Below, one piece after another: positions 1-9,184 of a stretch of 64,000 nucleotides of DNA. The stretch comes from Mesorhizobium sp. B2-3-12 (GTDB lineage: Bacteria; Pseudomonadota; Alphaproteobacteria; Rhizobiales; Rhizobiaceae). The stretch lies in NCBI RefSeq assembly GCF_006442205.1, contig NZ_VFVR01000005.1, positions 1-64,000 of the forward strand. Direction: 5' to 3'. Both the position numbers and the translations under genes were made by a program. Every line of letters begins with the position of its first letter. The stretch's first letter is position 1. The notes under the pieces are model-generated. The model had not been told where the DNA came from, searched no databases, and was given only the letters and a program-made list of their open reading frames with translations.

Positions 1-24
1 CTCCCCTACTCCCCTACTCCCCTA
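1..24. repeat. Three tandem copies of an 8-bp unit at the window edge
   Basis: The unit CTCCCCTA occurs three times in perfect tandem and its last base is the first base of the ATG at 24. More copies may lie left of the window. The repeat fills the place where a ribosome binding site would be expected, but on the coding strand it is pyrimidine-rich and offers no Shine-Dalgarno match. Confidence 0.8.
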
Positions 25-1319
25 TGAGTATCATGACTTATCAATCACCCATCTCTCCCGGCCGCTCCTGGTATGAGGACACTGCCGGCCAACGGCCTGA
101 ATATCCGGCGCTCGATGGCGATCGAACTTGCGACGTCGTTATCATCGGCGGCGGCTTTACCGGTCTGTCTGCAGCGGTTCATTTGGCCAAGGCTGGAGCG
201 GCCGTGGTGCTGATCGAGGCGCATCGCTTCGGCGATGGTGCTTCCGGGCGCAATGGCGGCCAGCTTGGTACCGGCCAGCGCGCCTGGGCCGAGGACATGG
301 AGGCCGAATATGGCCTTTCCCGCGCCAAGGCGCTGTTCGATCTTGCCGAGGAGGCGAAGGCACATCTGCTTGAATTCGCCGCCATCAACCAGATCGACAT
401 CGACTACGCACCGGGTCAGCTCTCGGTCGCGCACAAGCCGCGCTATGTCGACGACTACAAGGCGCATGCCGAGATCATGGCCAGCCGCTTCTCCTACCCG
501 CATATTTCTTTCATGGACAAGGCGGAGACGGCCGAGCGGCTGGGCTCGAGCGCCTATTTCGGCGGCACCCGCGACATTGGCACCGGCCACATCCATCCGA
601 TGAAACTGGTGATCGGCACGGCGCGGGTGGCGGCACAGGCGGGCGCGCACTTGTTCGAAGGGACGCCATCGACCGGCATCGTCTCGGCTGGCGGCAAGGT
701 CAGGGTTTCCACCCCACGAGGGACGATCTCGGCGCAAAAATGCCTGATCGCGGTCAACGCCTATGGCGGCACGCTCGAGCCGGTGAGTGCCGCGCACATC
801 ATGCCGATCGGATCCTTCATCGGCGCGACAGTGCCGCTGGGATCGGATTCGAACGTGTTGCCGAGGGGCGAATCGGTCGACGATTCCCGCTTCGTCGTGC
901 GCTATTTCCGCAAATCCAGGGATGGCCGGCTGCTGTTCGGCGGACGCGAGGTCTATGGCGTCAACGATCCCAAGGATATCCACATCCATATTCGCCGCCA
1001 GATCGCGGAGCTCTATCCGGCGCTGAGCGACGTCGAGATCACCCATGGCTGGGGCGGTTATGTCGGCATCACGGTGCCGAGGAAGCCGTTCGTGCGTGAA
1101 GTGATGCCCAATGTGATCTCTGCCGGGGGCTATTCCGGTCACGGCGTCATGCTGTCGAACTTCTTCGGCAAGCTCTATGCCGAAACCGTCACCGGCAACC
1201 GCGACCGGCTGAAACTGATCGAGGACCTGAAAATTCCGCCCTTTCCTGGCGGCCGCCGGTTCCGGGCGCCGTTGCTTTTCCTGGCGCTCAACTGGTTTGC
1301 GCTCAGGGACAGGATCTGA
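24..1319 (+). CDS. FAD-dependent amine oxidase-like oxidoreductase (DadA/PuuB type)
   Basis: A 431-residue protein of the DAO family. A dinucleotide-binding motif (VVIIGGGFTGLSAA, about residues 38-51) binds FAD, and SGRNGGQLGTGQR (about 74-86) is the second FAD-contact motif typical of gamma-glutamylputrescine oxidase and related enzymes. The C-terminal GGYSGHGVMLSNFFGK segment is the family's substrate/FAD loop. Such enzymes oxidise an amine or N-substituted amino acid in the cytoplasm, releasing an aldehyde and peroxide. The substrate cannot be read from sequence. A second in-frame ATG at 33 is an alternative start; neither has a visible ribosome site because tandem repeats fill the upstream bases. 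Neighbours to the left are outside the window. Confidence 0.85.
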   Translation: MSIMTYQSPISPGRSWYEDTAGQRPEYPALDGDRTCDVVIIGGGFTGLSAAVHLAKAGAAVVLIEAHRFGDGASGRNGGQLGTGQRAWAEDMEAEYGLSRAKALFDLAEEAKAHLLEFAAINQIDIDYAPGQLSVAHKPRYVDDYKAHAEIMASRFSYPHISFMDKAETAERLGSSAYFGGTRDIGTGHIHPMKLVIGTARVAAQAGAHLFEGTPSTGIVSAGGKVRVSTPRGTISAQKCLIAVNAYGGTLEPVSAAHIMPIGSFIGATVPLGSDSNVLPRGESVDDSRFVVRYFRKSRDGRLLFGGREVYGVNDPKDIHIHIRRQIAELYPALSDVEITHGWGGYVGITVPRKPFVREVMPNVISAGGYSGHGVMLSNFFGKLYAETVTGNRDRLKLIEDLKIPPFPGGRRFRAPLLFLALNWFALRDRI

Positions 1320-1407
1320 TGCGTGTCTCCCAAAAGTGAGAGACGACATGCATCAAGACAAAGACCCTAAAACGCGTTGCATTGGTCCGTTTATACGCGA
1401 CATGCTT
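1318..1407. repeat. Palindromic rhizobial-type intergenic repeat
   Basis: Imperfect inverted arms (GATGCGTGTC at 1318-1327 against GACATGCATC at 1345-1354) enclose a CAAAAGTG core. An AT/CG-mixed tail follows to about 1407 and contains a second CGACATGC. The layout matches the palindrome at 45354-45402, which has an ACTTTTCGG core, so both are probably members of one dispersed family common in Mesorhizobium intergenic DNA. The left arm begins inside the stop codon of the upstream gene. Confidence 0.6.
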
Positions 1408-1681
1408 CAGGCTGGCCCGGATTGCCGGTATCCCATGCGATCACGATCTCATGTAATATTGTAATATCCATGTAACATTTGTTGCCCGGGCGACGCATTG
1501 CGGAATTGCCGCCAAAGGCGCAGAATCCCCTGTCATGGCGTACTGATGCCACAATCGCGGGCGAAGGGTCCGCATCTGGGCGAATTGTTCGGGGATTGTT
1601 GCGGGCCTGCCCGCGTTTTGGGACCGATGCCGATCGAACGCATGATTTGCGACATTTGATCGAAAGAACACCGGCCCGCTT
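1408..1681. other. Intergenic stretch with three TGTAA direct repeats
   Basis: No convincing gene. The motif TGTAA occurs at 1452-1456, 1460-1464 and 1471-1475 in an AT-rich patch unlike the GC-rich surroundings. It could be part of a regulator site or promoter for the SH3-domain gene that follows, but no clear -35/-10 pair is visible. Confidence 0.4.
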
Positions 1682-1696
1682 ATGGAGGTGGCAAGA

Positions 1697-2563
1697 GTGA
1701 TAGAGCCCTTCAGTTTCGGTGCTCCGGAACGTCGGCGCTTTGCCATGCAGTTCGGCTATGACATGCGCCCGTCATTTTGGCAGGGCGTGCGTTCGAACTC
1801 GCATCTGGTCATTGCCGCGGTCGGCACCGCCGCCCTACTTGGCGTTGCCGCGGTGGCGCTGTGGCTGGCATTGCCGGCCAGCGAGAGGCAGGCAGCCGCC
1901 AGCCCGGAGCAAAGCATTCCGACGATTCCGGTGAAGACGACGAAAGTTTCCACCTCTGGCACCACGGTGGCGGTTGCCGCCGTGACACCGCGGGTAGAGC
2001 GCACGTCCAACCAGGTTTCACCGACCATGGCTGCCGCCCAGGCCGCCATTCCGGCACTCGCGGCCAATGATCCCCGCTGGACCGGCTCACAGGCGAAAGC
2101 CGCATCGGCTTCGGCCGACCAGGGGACGCCCCAGGCGGAGCAGGCCCAGGGCAAGCCGGCGACCGCGGCCGCATTCGCACAACCGTCGTCAAGCAGCGAT
2201 GCCGAGTCCGAACTTGCCAAGGTTGCGGCCCCCCAGGCGGCGACGAATGGCGGCAAACCCGATGGCGCGCAGACCGCAGCTATCCCGGCTGTACAGCCGC
2301 AAGCGCCGGATGAGCAGCCGGCGGCCAGCCAGGATGACGATGGCCAGGCCAAGGCAAAACCACGCAAAGTGGCGGCGGCCGGAAGCGGGCGTATCCTGCG
2401 GGCAGTGACCATGCGGAGCGGGCCGAAGAAGAATGCGGCCGCCATCGGCACTGTGCCGGCCAGAACCTCGGTGCAGGTGATGAGCTGCAAGCAGTGGTGC
2501 CAGATCGTCTACAACGGCAAGACCGGCTGGATCTACAAGAGCTACATCAAGACCGGCGCGTAG
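1697..2563 (+). CDS. Membrane-anchored SH3-domain protein
   Basis: A single transmembrane helix (VIAAVGTAALLGVAAVALWLAL) lies about 35-60 residues from the start. A long low-complexity Ala/Pro/Gln-rich stretch follows, and then a C-terminal bacterial SH3 (SH3b) domain over the last 60 or so residues, with MRSGPKKNAAAIGTVPARTSV and GKTGWIYKSYI. This layout suggests a cell-envelope protein that reaches into the periplasm to bind peptidoglycan or a protein partner. The start chosen is GTG 1697: GGAGG at 1684-1688 sits 8 bases before it, whereas the in-frame ATG at 1682 overlaps that site. An internal ATG at 1745 is also possible. The precise role is unknown. Confidence 0.75.
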   Translation: MIEPFSFGAPERRRFAMQFGYDMRPSFWQGVRSNSHLVIAAVGTAALLGVAAVALWLALPASERQAAASPEQSIPTIPVKTTKVSTSGTTVAVAAVTPRVERTSNQVSPTMAAAQAAIPALAANDPRWTGSQAKAASASADQGTPQAEQAQGKPATAAAFAQPSSSSDAESELAKVAAPQAATNGGKPDGAQTAAIPAVQPQAPDEQPAASQDDDGQAKAKPRKVAAAGSGRILRAVTMRSGPKKNAAAIGTVPARTSVQVMSCKQWCQIVYNGKTGWIYKSYIKTGA

Positions 2564-2596
2564 CGGGCCTCCGCGTCTGGATGCGTCGAGGCGGGC

Positions 2597-3901
2597 TTAT
2601 GACGACCGGCCGCCGAACATCCGCCGCAGCCGTTGCCATCTTCTGTCGCGCCTGCGTTGCCTGACGTGGTCGCGATGTTGCTCAAAGGGCACTTCGTACA
2701 GACCGCAAGTATCGCAGCCCTCCCGCTTGCCGCAGACAGGAACCCAGCATTTGACATCATGCTTCCAGGCGAGCGCGATGCGCTCCAGGTGAAGGTTTGA
2801 AGAGCTTTTGATGAGGATCAATTCGCCCGGCACCGCCGTTCGCTTGATATGGTCCGAGACGTCCTCCGGCGTGCGAAGCTCGACAAACCGGCCGCCATCG
2901 CGATCAGCCTGGCTCGCCCGCGAGCGATGTGCATTGTCGCCGGTATAGATGACCTGATCCGCGATTTCCCGCGCGGTTCGATAGGCCTGGTCGTATTTCC
3001 TGGTCGAGCCGACATAGTCCGAAATCTGGCCAAGGACGATGCGCTTTCGAACGGCGGTGGCCTTGGTCATCATTTCCAGGGCGAGGTTGATGGAGTGCCA
3101 GGGCGCCTTGGCGGCATCGACGATGAATTGTGGACCGCCGTCGGTGACAATCACGGCACAGCGATTTGCCAATGGCTGGAAAGTCGCCACCTGGGCGGCA
3201 ACCTTATCCGGGGGAACGCCGAGCTCCAGCGCCGTCGCGACGGCGGCGGCGGTCGGGAGCCAGAAATGTTCGGCGGGAAATGGCGTTTCGAGTTGGAGCC
3301 GGCCTCCGCGCCAATCGATCGACAGCGCCAGCCGATCGGGATAAGCGGCATGAATGTCGGTCACACGATAGTCGGCTCCTGCGGCAATGCCGAAGGTAAC
3401 GACACGGCACCTCGCACCGGCTGCCATGTCGGCCACATAGGGGTCGTCGGCATTGAGGACCGCGAGGCCATCCGGCCGCAGCGCCTCGACCAAGGCACGT
3501 TTTTCGACAGCGACGTTTTCCAGGGTCCTGAAACTGGCTACATGCTCAAGGCGAACCATGGTGACGACCGCCACATGTGGCTGCAGCATCTGCGCCATCG
3601 GCCGGATCGTATCGAGGCCAAAAGCCCCGGCTTCGAAAACAACATAGTCGACCTCGCCGGCTTGCCGCATGCGTTTGTAGAGCGTGCCGACCAACGACTG
3701 CATGGTGTTGGCGAGGAAACGCGCATAGGTCGGCCGATGGGCGGCCAATATGTGCCCGAGCAGCGCCGTCACCGTCGATTTTCCCGAACTGCCGGTGACG
3801 CCGATGAAGGTCGCCTTGCTATTTGCCCGGGCGCGGCTGGCTCTATAAACCCTGGTGCGATGCCGCAGTTCTTCGCGTAGCTTACCCAATCCCGCGCCCA
3901 T
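2597..3901 (-). CDS. Mur-ligase-like ATPase lacking the N-terminal UDP-sugar domain, with C-terminal cysteine cluster
   Basis: A 434-residue protein. The ATP-binding loop GVTGSSGKST lies only about 34 residues from the start, so the UDP-MurNAc-binding domain of true Mur ligases is absent, as in CapB/PgsB and some amide ligases. The central domain has the EAGAFG and VTMVRLEHV segments and a NADD motif. The C-terminal domain keeps MurF-like elements (DAAKAPWHSINLALEM and ELILIKSSSNLHLERI). The last 50 residues add C-x4-C-x5-C-x2-C followed by a basic tail, which could bind a metal. It is probably an ATP-dependent amide ligase acting on an unknown acceptor. It stands alone with no operon partner. 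Confidence 0.7.
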   Translation of the reverse strand: MGAGLGKLREELRHRTRVYRASRARANSKATFIGVTGSSGKSTVTALLGHILAAHRPTYARFLANTMQSLVGTLYKRMRQAGEVDYVVFEAGAFGLDTIRPMAQMLQPHVAVVTMVRLEHVASFRTLENVAVEKRALVEALRPDGLAVLNADDPYVADMAAGARCRVVTFGIAAGADYRVTDIHAAYPDRLALSIDWRGGRLQLETPFPAEHFWLPTAAAVATALELGVPPDKVAAQVATFQPLANRCAVIVTDGGPQFIVDAAKAPWHSINLALEMMTKATAVRKRIVLGQISDYVGSTRKYDQAYRTAREIADQVIYTGDNAHRSRASQADRDGGRFVELRTPEDVSDHIKRTAVPGELILIKSSSNLHLERIALAWKHDVKCWVPVCGKREGCDTCGLYEVPFEQHRDHVRQRRRDRRWQRLRRMFGGRSS

Positions 3902-3993
3902 CAGGCCATCACCCCCTTGACCCTTTGAACACTAGGCCATGGGAACCCTAAGTCAAACCCGGTCAGAAACGCTGTCGATGCGGCCGATGCGCT

Positions 3994-4740
3994 TCAAACG
4001 CAGCGTCCGCCATCGACCTCCAGCGCTACCCCGGTGATGAAGGCGGCCTCGTCCGAGGCCAGCCAGAGTGCGGCATTGGCGATGTCGAGAGGCGTCGACA
4101 GCCGCCCGAGCGGGATCGAGGCACGGAATGCCTCGCGAAGCTGAGGCGTGTCGGCGCCCATGAATTTCTCCAGCATGCCGGTTTCTCCGGCGACCGGGCA
4201 CAGGCAGTTGACGCGTATGTTCTTCGGCGCGAGTTCCACCGCCATCGATTTGGTGGCGGTAATGGCCCAGCCCTTCGAGGCATTGTACCAGGTGAGGCCG
4301 GGCCGAGGCCGCAGGCCCGCGGTGGACGCCGTGGTCAGGATGACGCCGCCGCCCTGCCGTTCCATGATCGGAACGACGGCAAGGGCAGCGTGATAGATCG
4401 CCTTCATGTTGACCGACGTGATCAGATCGAAGGTTTCCTCGTCGACTTTGAGCATGTCGCCATTGCGATGGGTGAAGCCGGCATTGTTGACCATGATGTC
4501 GATGCGGCCGAAGGCGCTTTTGGCCGCATAGATCATCTCGTCGAACTCGGAGCGCAGCGAAACATCGGTCTGTGTCCAGATCGCCGCATCGCCGATTTCG
4601 CCGGCGACGCGTTCCGCCCCCTTGGCGTTGAGATCGGCGACAACAACCTTGGCCCCTTCTTGCGCGAAGCGCTTGGCAATGCCTTCGCCAAAGCCCGATG
4701 CCGCACCGGTGATGACGGCAACCTTGTTCTCAAGACGCAT
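3994..4740 (-). CDS. Short-chain dehydrogenase/reductase (SDR)
   Basis: A classical SDR of 248 residues. It has the NAD(P) motif TGAASGFGEGIA, a VNNAG segment, the catalytic Ser in TTASTAG and the YNASK catalytic pair. An Asp in the VVADLN position after the second strand favours NAD over NADP. The start at 4740 is preferred over an upstream ATG at 4764 because AAGGAG lies about 9 bases before it. The product is a cytosolic alcohol/ketone oxidoreductase of unknown substrate. It is divergent from zwf, and the two share a 312-base intergenic region. Confidence 0.85.
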   Translation of the reverse strand: MRLENKVAVITGAASGFGEGIAKRFAQEGAKVVVADLNAKGAERVAGEIGDAAIWTQTDVSLRSEFDEMIYAAKSAFGRIDIMVNNAGFTHRNGDMLKVDEETFDLITSVNMKAIYHAALAVVPIMERQGGGVILTTASTAGLRPRPGLTWYNASKGWAITATKSMAVELAPKNIRVNCLCPVAGETGMLEKFMGADTPQLREAFRASIPLGRLSTPLDIANAALWLASDEAAFITGVALEVDGGRCV

Positions 4741-5052
4741 ACGTTTCCCGCTCCTTGGGTTCATCGCGCGGCTCGCACGAGAGGGCTGAAGGCCCAGCCG
4801 GTGCCGCGACAGATGCAGCGCCGATTTCTCCCTTAGCTTTCGTCACATTCACGTTCTATGCTGCAGGTGCGAAAGCTTCCGGAGTCCTCGTTCACCGACA
4901 AGCCTCCGGCTGGCGCCAGTGTCAAGCGCACATGTGGGACCCAATCCATATCCAGCGATTGGTCCTTGATGTGACACCATGGCACTGGAAAATTTAAATC
5001 GATTAGAATATATCAGCCGCGTACTCGCGACCGGCGTCAAAGCGGACAGACC
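4741..5052. promoter_or_regulatory. Divergent promoter region between the SDR gene and zwf
   Basis: A non-coding stretch of 312 bases. The zwf-proximal part (about 4985-5020) is strikingly AT-rich (AAAATTTAAATCGATTAG) in an otherwise GC-rich region, a likely promoter or operator zone for the sugar-acid operon. I see no palindrome good enough to name a regulator. Confidence 0.45.
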
Positions 5053-6525
5053 ATGACCAGCCAGATCATCCCCGTCGACCCTTTCGACTTCATCATCTTC
5101 GGTGGCACCGGCGACCTGTCGGAACGCAAGCTCCTGCCGTCGCTCTACTACCGCCAGCGTGACCATCAATTCTCCGAGCCGACGCGCATCATCGGCACGT
5201 CGCGATCCAAGATGAGCGACGAGGAATTCCAGGCCTTCGCCAAGCAGGCGATCTCGGAGCATGTCAAACCGGCCGACATCGACGCCAAGGAGTTGAAGAC
5301 CTTCCTCGCCCGGCTTTCCTACGTCTCGGCCGATGCGACGAGCGGCGCGGGTTTCGACAAGCTGAAGAAGGCGATCGGCGAAAGCGACAGCATCCGCGCC
5401 TTCTACCTGGCCGTGGCGCCGGCGCTGTTCGGCGACATCTCGCACAAGCTCAAAGAGCACAATCTGATCACGCCGAATTCGCGCATCGTGCTGGAGAAGC
5501 CGATCGGCCGCGACCTGGCCTCGGCGCAGGCGCTCAACGACCTTGTCGGCGACGACTTCCACGAAAGCCAGATCTTCCGCATCGACCATTATCTCGGCAA
5601 GGAGACGGTGCAGAACCTGATGGCGCTGCGCTTTGCCAATGCACTGTACGAGCCGCTGTGGAACTCCGCCCATATCGACCACGTGCAGATCACCGTCGCC
5701 GAAACGGTGGGCCTGGAAGATCGCGTCACCTATTACGACAAGGCCGGCGCGCTGCGCGACATGGTGCAGAACCACATGCTGCAGCTGCTTTGCCTCGTCG
5801 CCATGGAAGCGCCGTCGTCGATGGACGCCGACGCCGTGCGCGACGAGAAGCTGAAAGTGCTGCGGGCGCTGAAGCGCATCAACGGCAACGAGGCGCCGAA
5901 GCACACGGTGCGTGGCCAGTACCGCGCCGGGGCGTCGGCCGGCGGACCGGTGAAGGGCTATGTCGAGGAACTGGGCAAGGACAGCAACACCGAGACCTTC
6001 GTCGCCATCAAGGCCGAGATCGGCACCTGGCGCTGGGCTGGCGTTCCGTTCTACCTCAGGACCGGCAAGCGGCTGGCGACCCGGGTTTCGGAAATCGTCA
6101 TCGAGTTCAAGCCGATTCCGCATTCGATCTTCGGCGACAGCGGCGCGGGGCCGATCTTCGCCAACCAGTTGGTCATCCGGCTGCAACCTGATGAAGGCGT
6201 CAAGCAGTTCATCATGATCAAGGATCCAGGCCCGGGCGGCATGCGGCTGCGCCAGATCTCGCTCGACATGAGCTTCGCGCAGTCTTTCGACGGCCGCGCG
6301 CCCGACGCCTATGAACGGCTGATCATGGATGTCATCCGGGGCAACCAGACGCTGTTCATGCGCCGCGACGAGGTCGAGGCGGCGTGGAAATGGATCGATC
6401 CGATCCAGAATGCCTGGGAAGGCGCCAAGCAGGAAGCACAGGGTTATACGGCAGGCACATGGGGTCCGTCGGCCTCGATAGCGCTGATCGAACGTGACGG
6501 GCGGACATGGCACGAGAGCAATTGA
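5053..6525 (+). CDS. zwf: Glucose-6-phosphate 1-dehydrogenase
   Basis: At 490 residues it has the full length of the family. It oxidises glucose 6-phosphate to 6-phosphogluconolactone with NAD(P) reduction, the first step of the Entner-Doudoroff and pentose phosphate routes. The nucleotide-binding motif FGGTGDLSERK is at about 14-24, EKPIGRD follows, and the signature RIDHYLGKE is at about 176-184 with the catalytic His. It heads a zwf-pgl-edd operon: pgl overlaps its 3' end, and edd follows 73 bases after pgl. This arrangement is standard in rhizobia, which lack phosphofructokinase and depend on the Entner-Doudoroff pathway. Confidence 0.97.
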   Translation: MTSQIIPVDPFDFIIFGGTGDLSERKLLPSLYYRQRDHQFSEPTRIIGTSRSKMSDEEFQAFAKQAISEHVKPADIDAKELKTFLARLSYVSADATSGAGFDKLKKAIGESDSIRAFYLAVAPALFGDISHKLKEHNLITPNSRIVLEKPIGRDLASAQALNDLVGDDFHESQIFRIDHYLGKETVQNLMALRFANALYEPLWNSAHIDHVQITVAETVGLEDRVTYYDKAGALRDMVQNHMLQLLCLVAMEAPSSMDADAVRDEKLKVLRALKRINGNEAPKHTVRGQYRAGASAGGPVKGYVEELGKDSNTETFVAIKAEIGTWRWAGVPFYLRTGKRLATRVSEIVIEFKPIPHSIFGDSGAGPIFANQLVIRLQPDEGVKQFIMIKDPGPGGMRLRQISLDMSFAQSFDGRAPDAYERLIMDVIRGNQTLFMRRDEVEAAWKWIDPIQNAWEGAKQEAQGYTAGTWGPSASIALIERDGRTWHESN

Positions 6526-7223
6526 ACAGCGCCAGCTATAACTGGAATGCCTTCCCCGACCGGCCGCAACTGGCCTCGGCGCTGGCTACAAAGGTGGCCG
6601 ACCGCCTAACGAGGGCGATCGACCGGCGCGGCACGGCGTTGCTGGCTGTCTCCGGCGGCACGACGCCGGCGAAATTTTTCGCCGCGCTGTCGACGGCACC
6701 GATTGCCTGGGACAAGGTCATCGTGACGCTGGTCGACGAACGTTTCGTGCCGGCCGCCTCGCCGCGATCCAATGCCGGGCTGGTTGCCGCAAACCTATTG
6801 CAGAACGCCGCGAAGGCCGCCCGTTTCGTTCCGCTCTACCACGAGGCCACCGGCATCGAGGATGCCGCGGCATCCGACGATGCGACACTGCGATCCCTGC
6901 CCTGGCCGCTCGATGTCGTGATCCTCGGCATGGGGCCTGACGGCCACACCGCCTCGTTCTTTCCCGATGCCGACGATCTGCCGAAGCTGCTGGACCCGGC
7001 CTCCGACAGGATCATCCTGCCCGTCCATGCGGCTAGCGCCGGAGAGCCTCGCCTGACCCTGACGCTCGCCCGCATCATCGATGCGGGTTTCCTCGCCTTG
7101 CACATAGAGGGTGAAGACAAGCGCACCGCCTTCGACAACGCCGTCGCGCCCGGACCGCGCAAGCCTATCCGCGCCGTGCTCGACGCATCGCCCAGGCCCG
7201 TGGAGGTTTTCTGGGCGCCCTGA
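6507..7223 (+). CDS. pgl: 6-phosphogluconolactonase
   Basis: A 238-residue DevB-type lactonase that hydrolyses 6-phosphogluconolactone to 6-phosphogluconate. Family motifs seen are [11 protein letters not shown] near the N-terminus, the VDERFVP segment and [13 protein letters not shown]. The ATG at 6507 gives a 19-base overlap with zwf. An in-frame TTG at 6522, overlapping the zwf stop codon, is a second possible start. Either way translation is probably coupled to zwf. Confidence 0.95.
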   Translation: MAREQLNSASYNWNAFPDRPQLASALATKVADRLTRAIDRRGTALLAVSGGTTPAKFFAALSTAPIAWDKVIVTLVDERFVPAASPRSNAGLVAANLLQNAAKAARFVPLYHEATGIEDAAASDDATLRSLPWPLDVVILGMGPDGHTASFFPDADDLPKLLDPASDRIILPVHAASAGEPRLTLTLARIIDAGFLALHIEGEDKRTAFDNAVAPGPRKPIRAVLDASPRPVEVFWAP

Positions 7224-7296
7224 TTTCGAGTTTACAAGTGGTCCCGGCAATTGCGGGAGGATGTTTCCGGGACCTCGCCTGAAAGGACCTGATGCC

Positions 7297-9120
7297 ATGA
7301 CCGCAAGACGCGATATCGAAGCCATCACCGAGCGGATCCGCCAGCGCTCCAAGGCGGGCCGCGAGCGCTACCTCGGCCGTATCGCCGAAGCGTCGAACCA
7401 GACCGCCAACCGGTCGGTGCTGTCCTGCGGCAACCTTGCTCACGGCTTTGCGGTCTGCAGCCCCTCGGAAAAGCTGGCGCTCGGCGCCGACAAGGTGCCC
7501 AATCTCGGCATCATCACCTCCTACAACGACATGCTGTCGGCGCATCAGCCCTTCGAGACCTATCCGGCCCTGATCAAGGAGGCCGCGCGCGAGGCGGGCG
7601 GCCTCGCCCAGGTCGCCGGCGGCGTGCCGGCGATGTGCGATGGCGTGACGCAAGGCCAGCCCGGCATGGAGCTGTCGCTGTTCTCTCGCGACGTCATCGC
7701 CATGGCGGCCGCGATCGGCCTGTCGCACAACATGTTCGACGCCGCCGTCTATCTCGGCGTCTGCGACAAGATCGTGCCGGGGCTGGTGATCGCGGCACTG
7801 ACCTTCGGCCATTTGCCGGCGATTTTCATTCCGGCCGGGCCGATGACGACAGGCCTGCCGAACGATGAGAAGGCCAAGGTCCGCCAGCTCTATGCCGAGG
7901 GCAAGGCAGGACGGGCCGAACTCCTGGAAGCCGAGTCCAAGTCGTATCATGGGCCCGGCACCTGCACCTTCTATGGGACGGCCAATTCCAACCAGATGCT
8001 GATGGAGATCATGGGCCTGCACACGCCGGGCGCGTCCTTCGTCAATCCAGGCACGCCATTGCGCGACGCCTTGACCCGCGAAGCGACGAAGCGGGCGCTG
8101 GCGATCACCGCGCTCGGCAATGCATATACGCCGGTCGGGCGGATGATCGACGAACGTTCCTTCGTCAACGGCGTCGTCGGCCTGCATGCCACCGGCGGCT
8201 CGACCAACCACACCATCCACCTGATCGCCATGGCGGCGGCGGCCGGTATCACGCTGACCTGGCAGGATATTTCCGATCTCTCGGAAGCCGTGCCGCTGCT
8301 GGCGCGCGTCTATCCGAACGGGCTTGCCGACGTGAACCATTTCCACGCCGCGGGCGGGCTCGGCTTCTTGATCCGCGAACTGCTCGACGAAGGCGTCCTG
8401 CATGAGGACGTGCAGACGGTCTGGGGCGAAGGCTTGCGGCCCTATGCGGTCGAGGCAAAGCTCGGCGCCGACGGCAGCGTGGTGCGCGAGGCCTCGCCGC
8501 GCACCAGCGGCGACGAAAAGGTGCTGGCGCCGTTCAACAAGGCATTCCAGCCGACTGGCGGCCTCAAGGTGCTGTCAGGCAATCTTGGCCACGCGGTCAT
8601 CAAGACTTCCGCCGTCAAGCCGGAGCGACGCATCATCGAGGCGCCGGCCAAGGTATTCGACAGCCAGCAGGGCCTGAACGACGCGTTCAAGGCGGGCACG
8701 CTGACCGGCGACTTCATCGCCGTCATCCGCTTCCAGGGACCGAAGGCCAACGGCATGCCGGAATTGCACAAGCTGACCACCGTGCTCGGCATTCTGCAGG
8801 ACCGCGGCCAGCGCGTGGCGCTGGTCACGGACGGGCGCATGTCGGGCGCCTCCGGCAAGGTGCCGGCGGCGATCCATGTGACGCCGGAAGCGGTCGAGGA
8901 AGGACCGATCGCGCGGATTCATGACGGCGACGTCATCCGCCTCGATGCCGATGCCGGCACGCTGGAGGTGCTGGTGCCAGGAACCGAGTTCGCGCTGCGC
9001 CGTACCGCGGATGCCGACCTCATCGGCAATGAGTTCGGCTTCGGCCGCGAGCTTTTCGCGGGCTTGCGGCAGCTGGTGGGCCGAGCCGACCACGGCGCCA
9101 GCGCCTTCGGCACCGCCTGA
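7297..9120 (+). CDS. edd: Phosphogluconate dehydratase
   Basis: A 607-residue enzyme of the IlvD/Edd family that converts 6-phosphogluconate to 2-keto-3-deoxy-6-phosphogluconate and needs an iron-sulfur cluster. Candidate cluster cysteines lie in [21 protein letters not shown] and [15 protein letters not shown]. The start at ATG 7297 is chosen because the protein begins [13 protein letters not shown] as in other Edd proteins and AAAGGA lies a suitable distance upstream. The reading frame is open further upstream to 7111, but that stretch overlaps pgl and is not family-like. The eda aldolase gene is not in the window. Confidence 0.96.
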   Translation: MTARRDIEAITERIRQRSKAGRERYLGRIAEASNQTANRSVLSCGNLAHGFAVCSPSEKLALGADKVPNLGIITSYNDMLSAHQPFETYPALIKEAAREAGGLAQVAGGVPAMCDGVTQGQPGMELSLFSRDVIAMAAAIGLSHNMFDAAVYLGVCDKIVPGLVIAALTFGHLPAIFIPAGPMTTGLPNDEKAKVRQLYAEGKAGRAELLEAESKSYHGPGTCTFYGTANSNQMLMEIMGLHTPGASFVNPGTPLRDALTREATKRALAITALGNAYTPVGRMIDERSFVNGVVGLHATGGSTNHTIHLIAMAAAAGITLTWQDISDLSEAVPLLARVYPNGLADVNHFHAAGGLGFLIRELLDEGVLHEDVQTVWGEGLRPYAVEAKLGADGSVVREASPRTSGDEKVLAPFNKAFQPTGGLKVLSGNLGHAVIKTSAVKPERRIIEAPAKVFDSQQGLNDAFKAGTLTGDFIAVIRFQGPKANGMPELHKLTTVLGILQDRGQRVALVTDGRMSGASGKVPAAIHVTPEAVEEGPIARIHDGDVIRLDADAGTLEVLVPGTEFALRRTADADLIGNEFGFGRELFAGLRQLVGRADHGASAFGTA

Positions 9121-9139
9121 CGCATTCTGTCCGGCATGA

Positions 9140-9166
9140 AAAAGGGCGGTTCGGGGCCGCCCTTTT
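9140..9166. terminator. Rho-independent terminator after edd, probably bidirectional
   Basis: A perfect 10-bp stem (AAAAGGGCGG at 9140-9149 and CCGCCCTTTT at 9157-9166) with a TTCGGGG loop. The A-run on the left and T-run on the right allow it to work in both directions. It sits 19 bases after edd and 18 bases before the end of the convergent VWA gene. Confidence 0.9.
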
Positions 9167-9184
9167 CGGCGTCTCAGCTCAATA

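Noticed and set aside
45..1349. Long minus-strand open frame of 434 codons opposite the FAD oxidoreductase
   Set aside because: Composition is Arg/Asp/His-rich with no recognisable motif; the plus strand encodes clear family motifs, so this is a GC-rich shadow frame.
4849..6513. 554-codon minus-strand frame opposite zwf
   Set aside because: It mirrors the zwf coding frame and shows no domain; zwf motifs are unambiguous.
7111..7296. N-terminal extension of edd by 62 codons
   Set aside because: It overlaps pgl, has no family similarity by eye, and a good start with a purine-rich site is at 7297.
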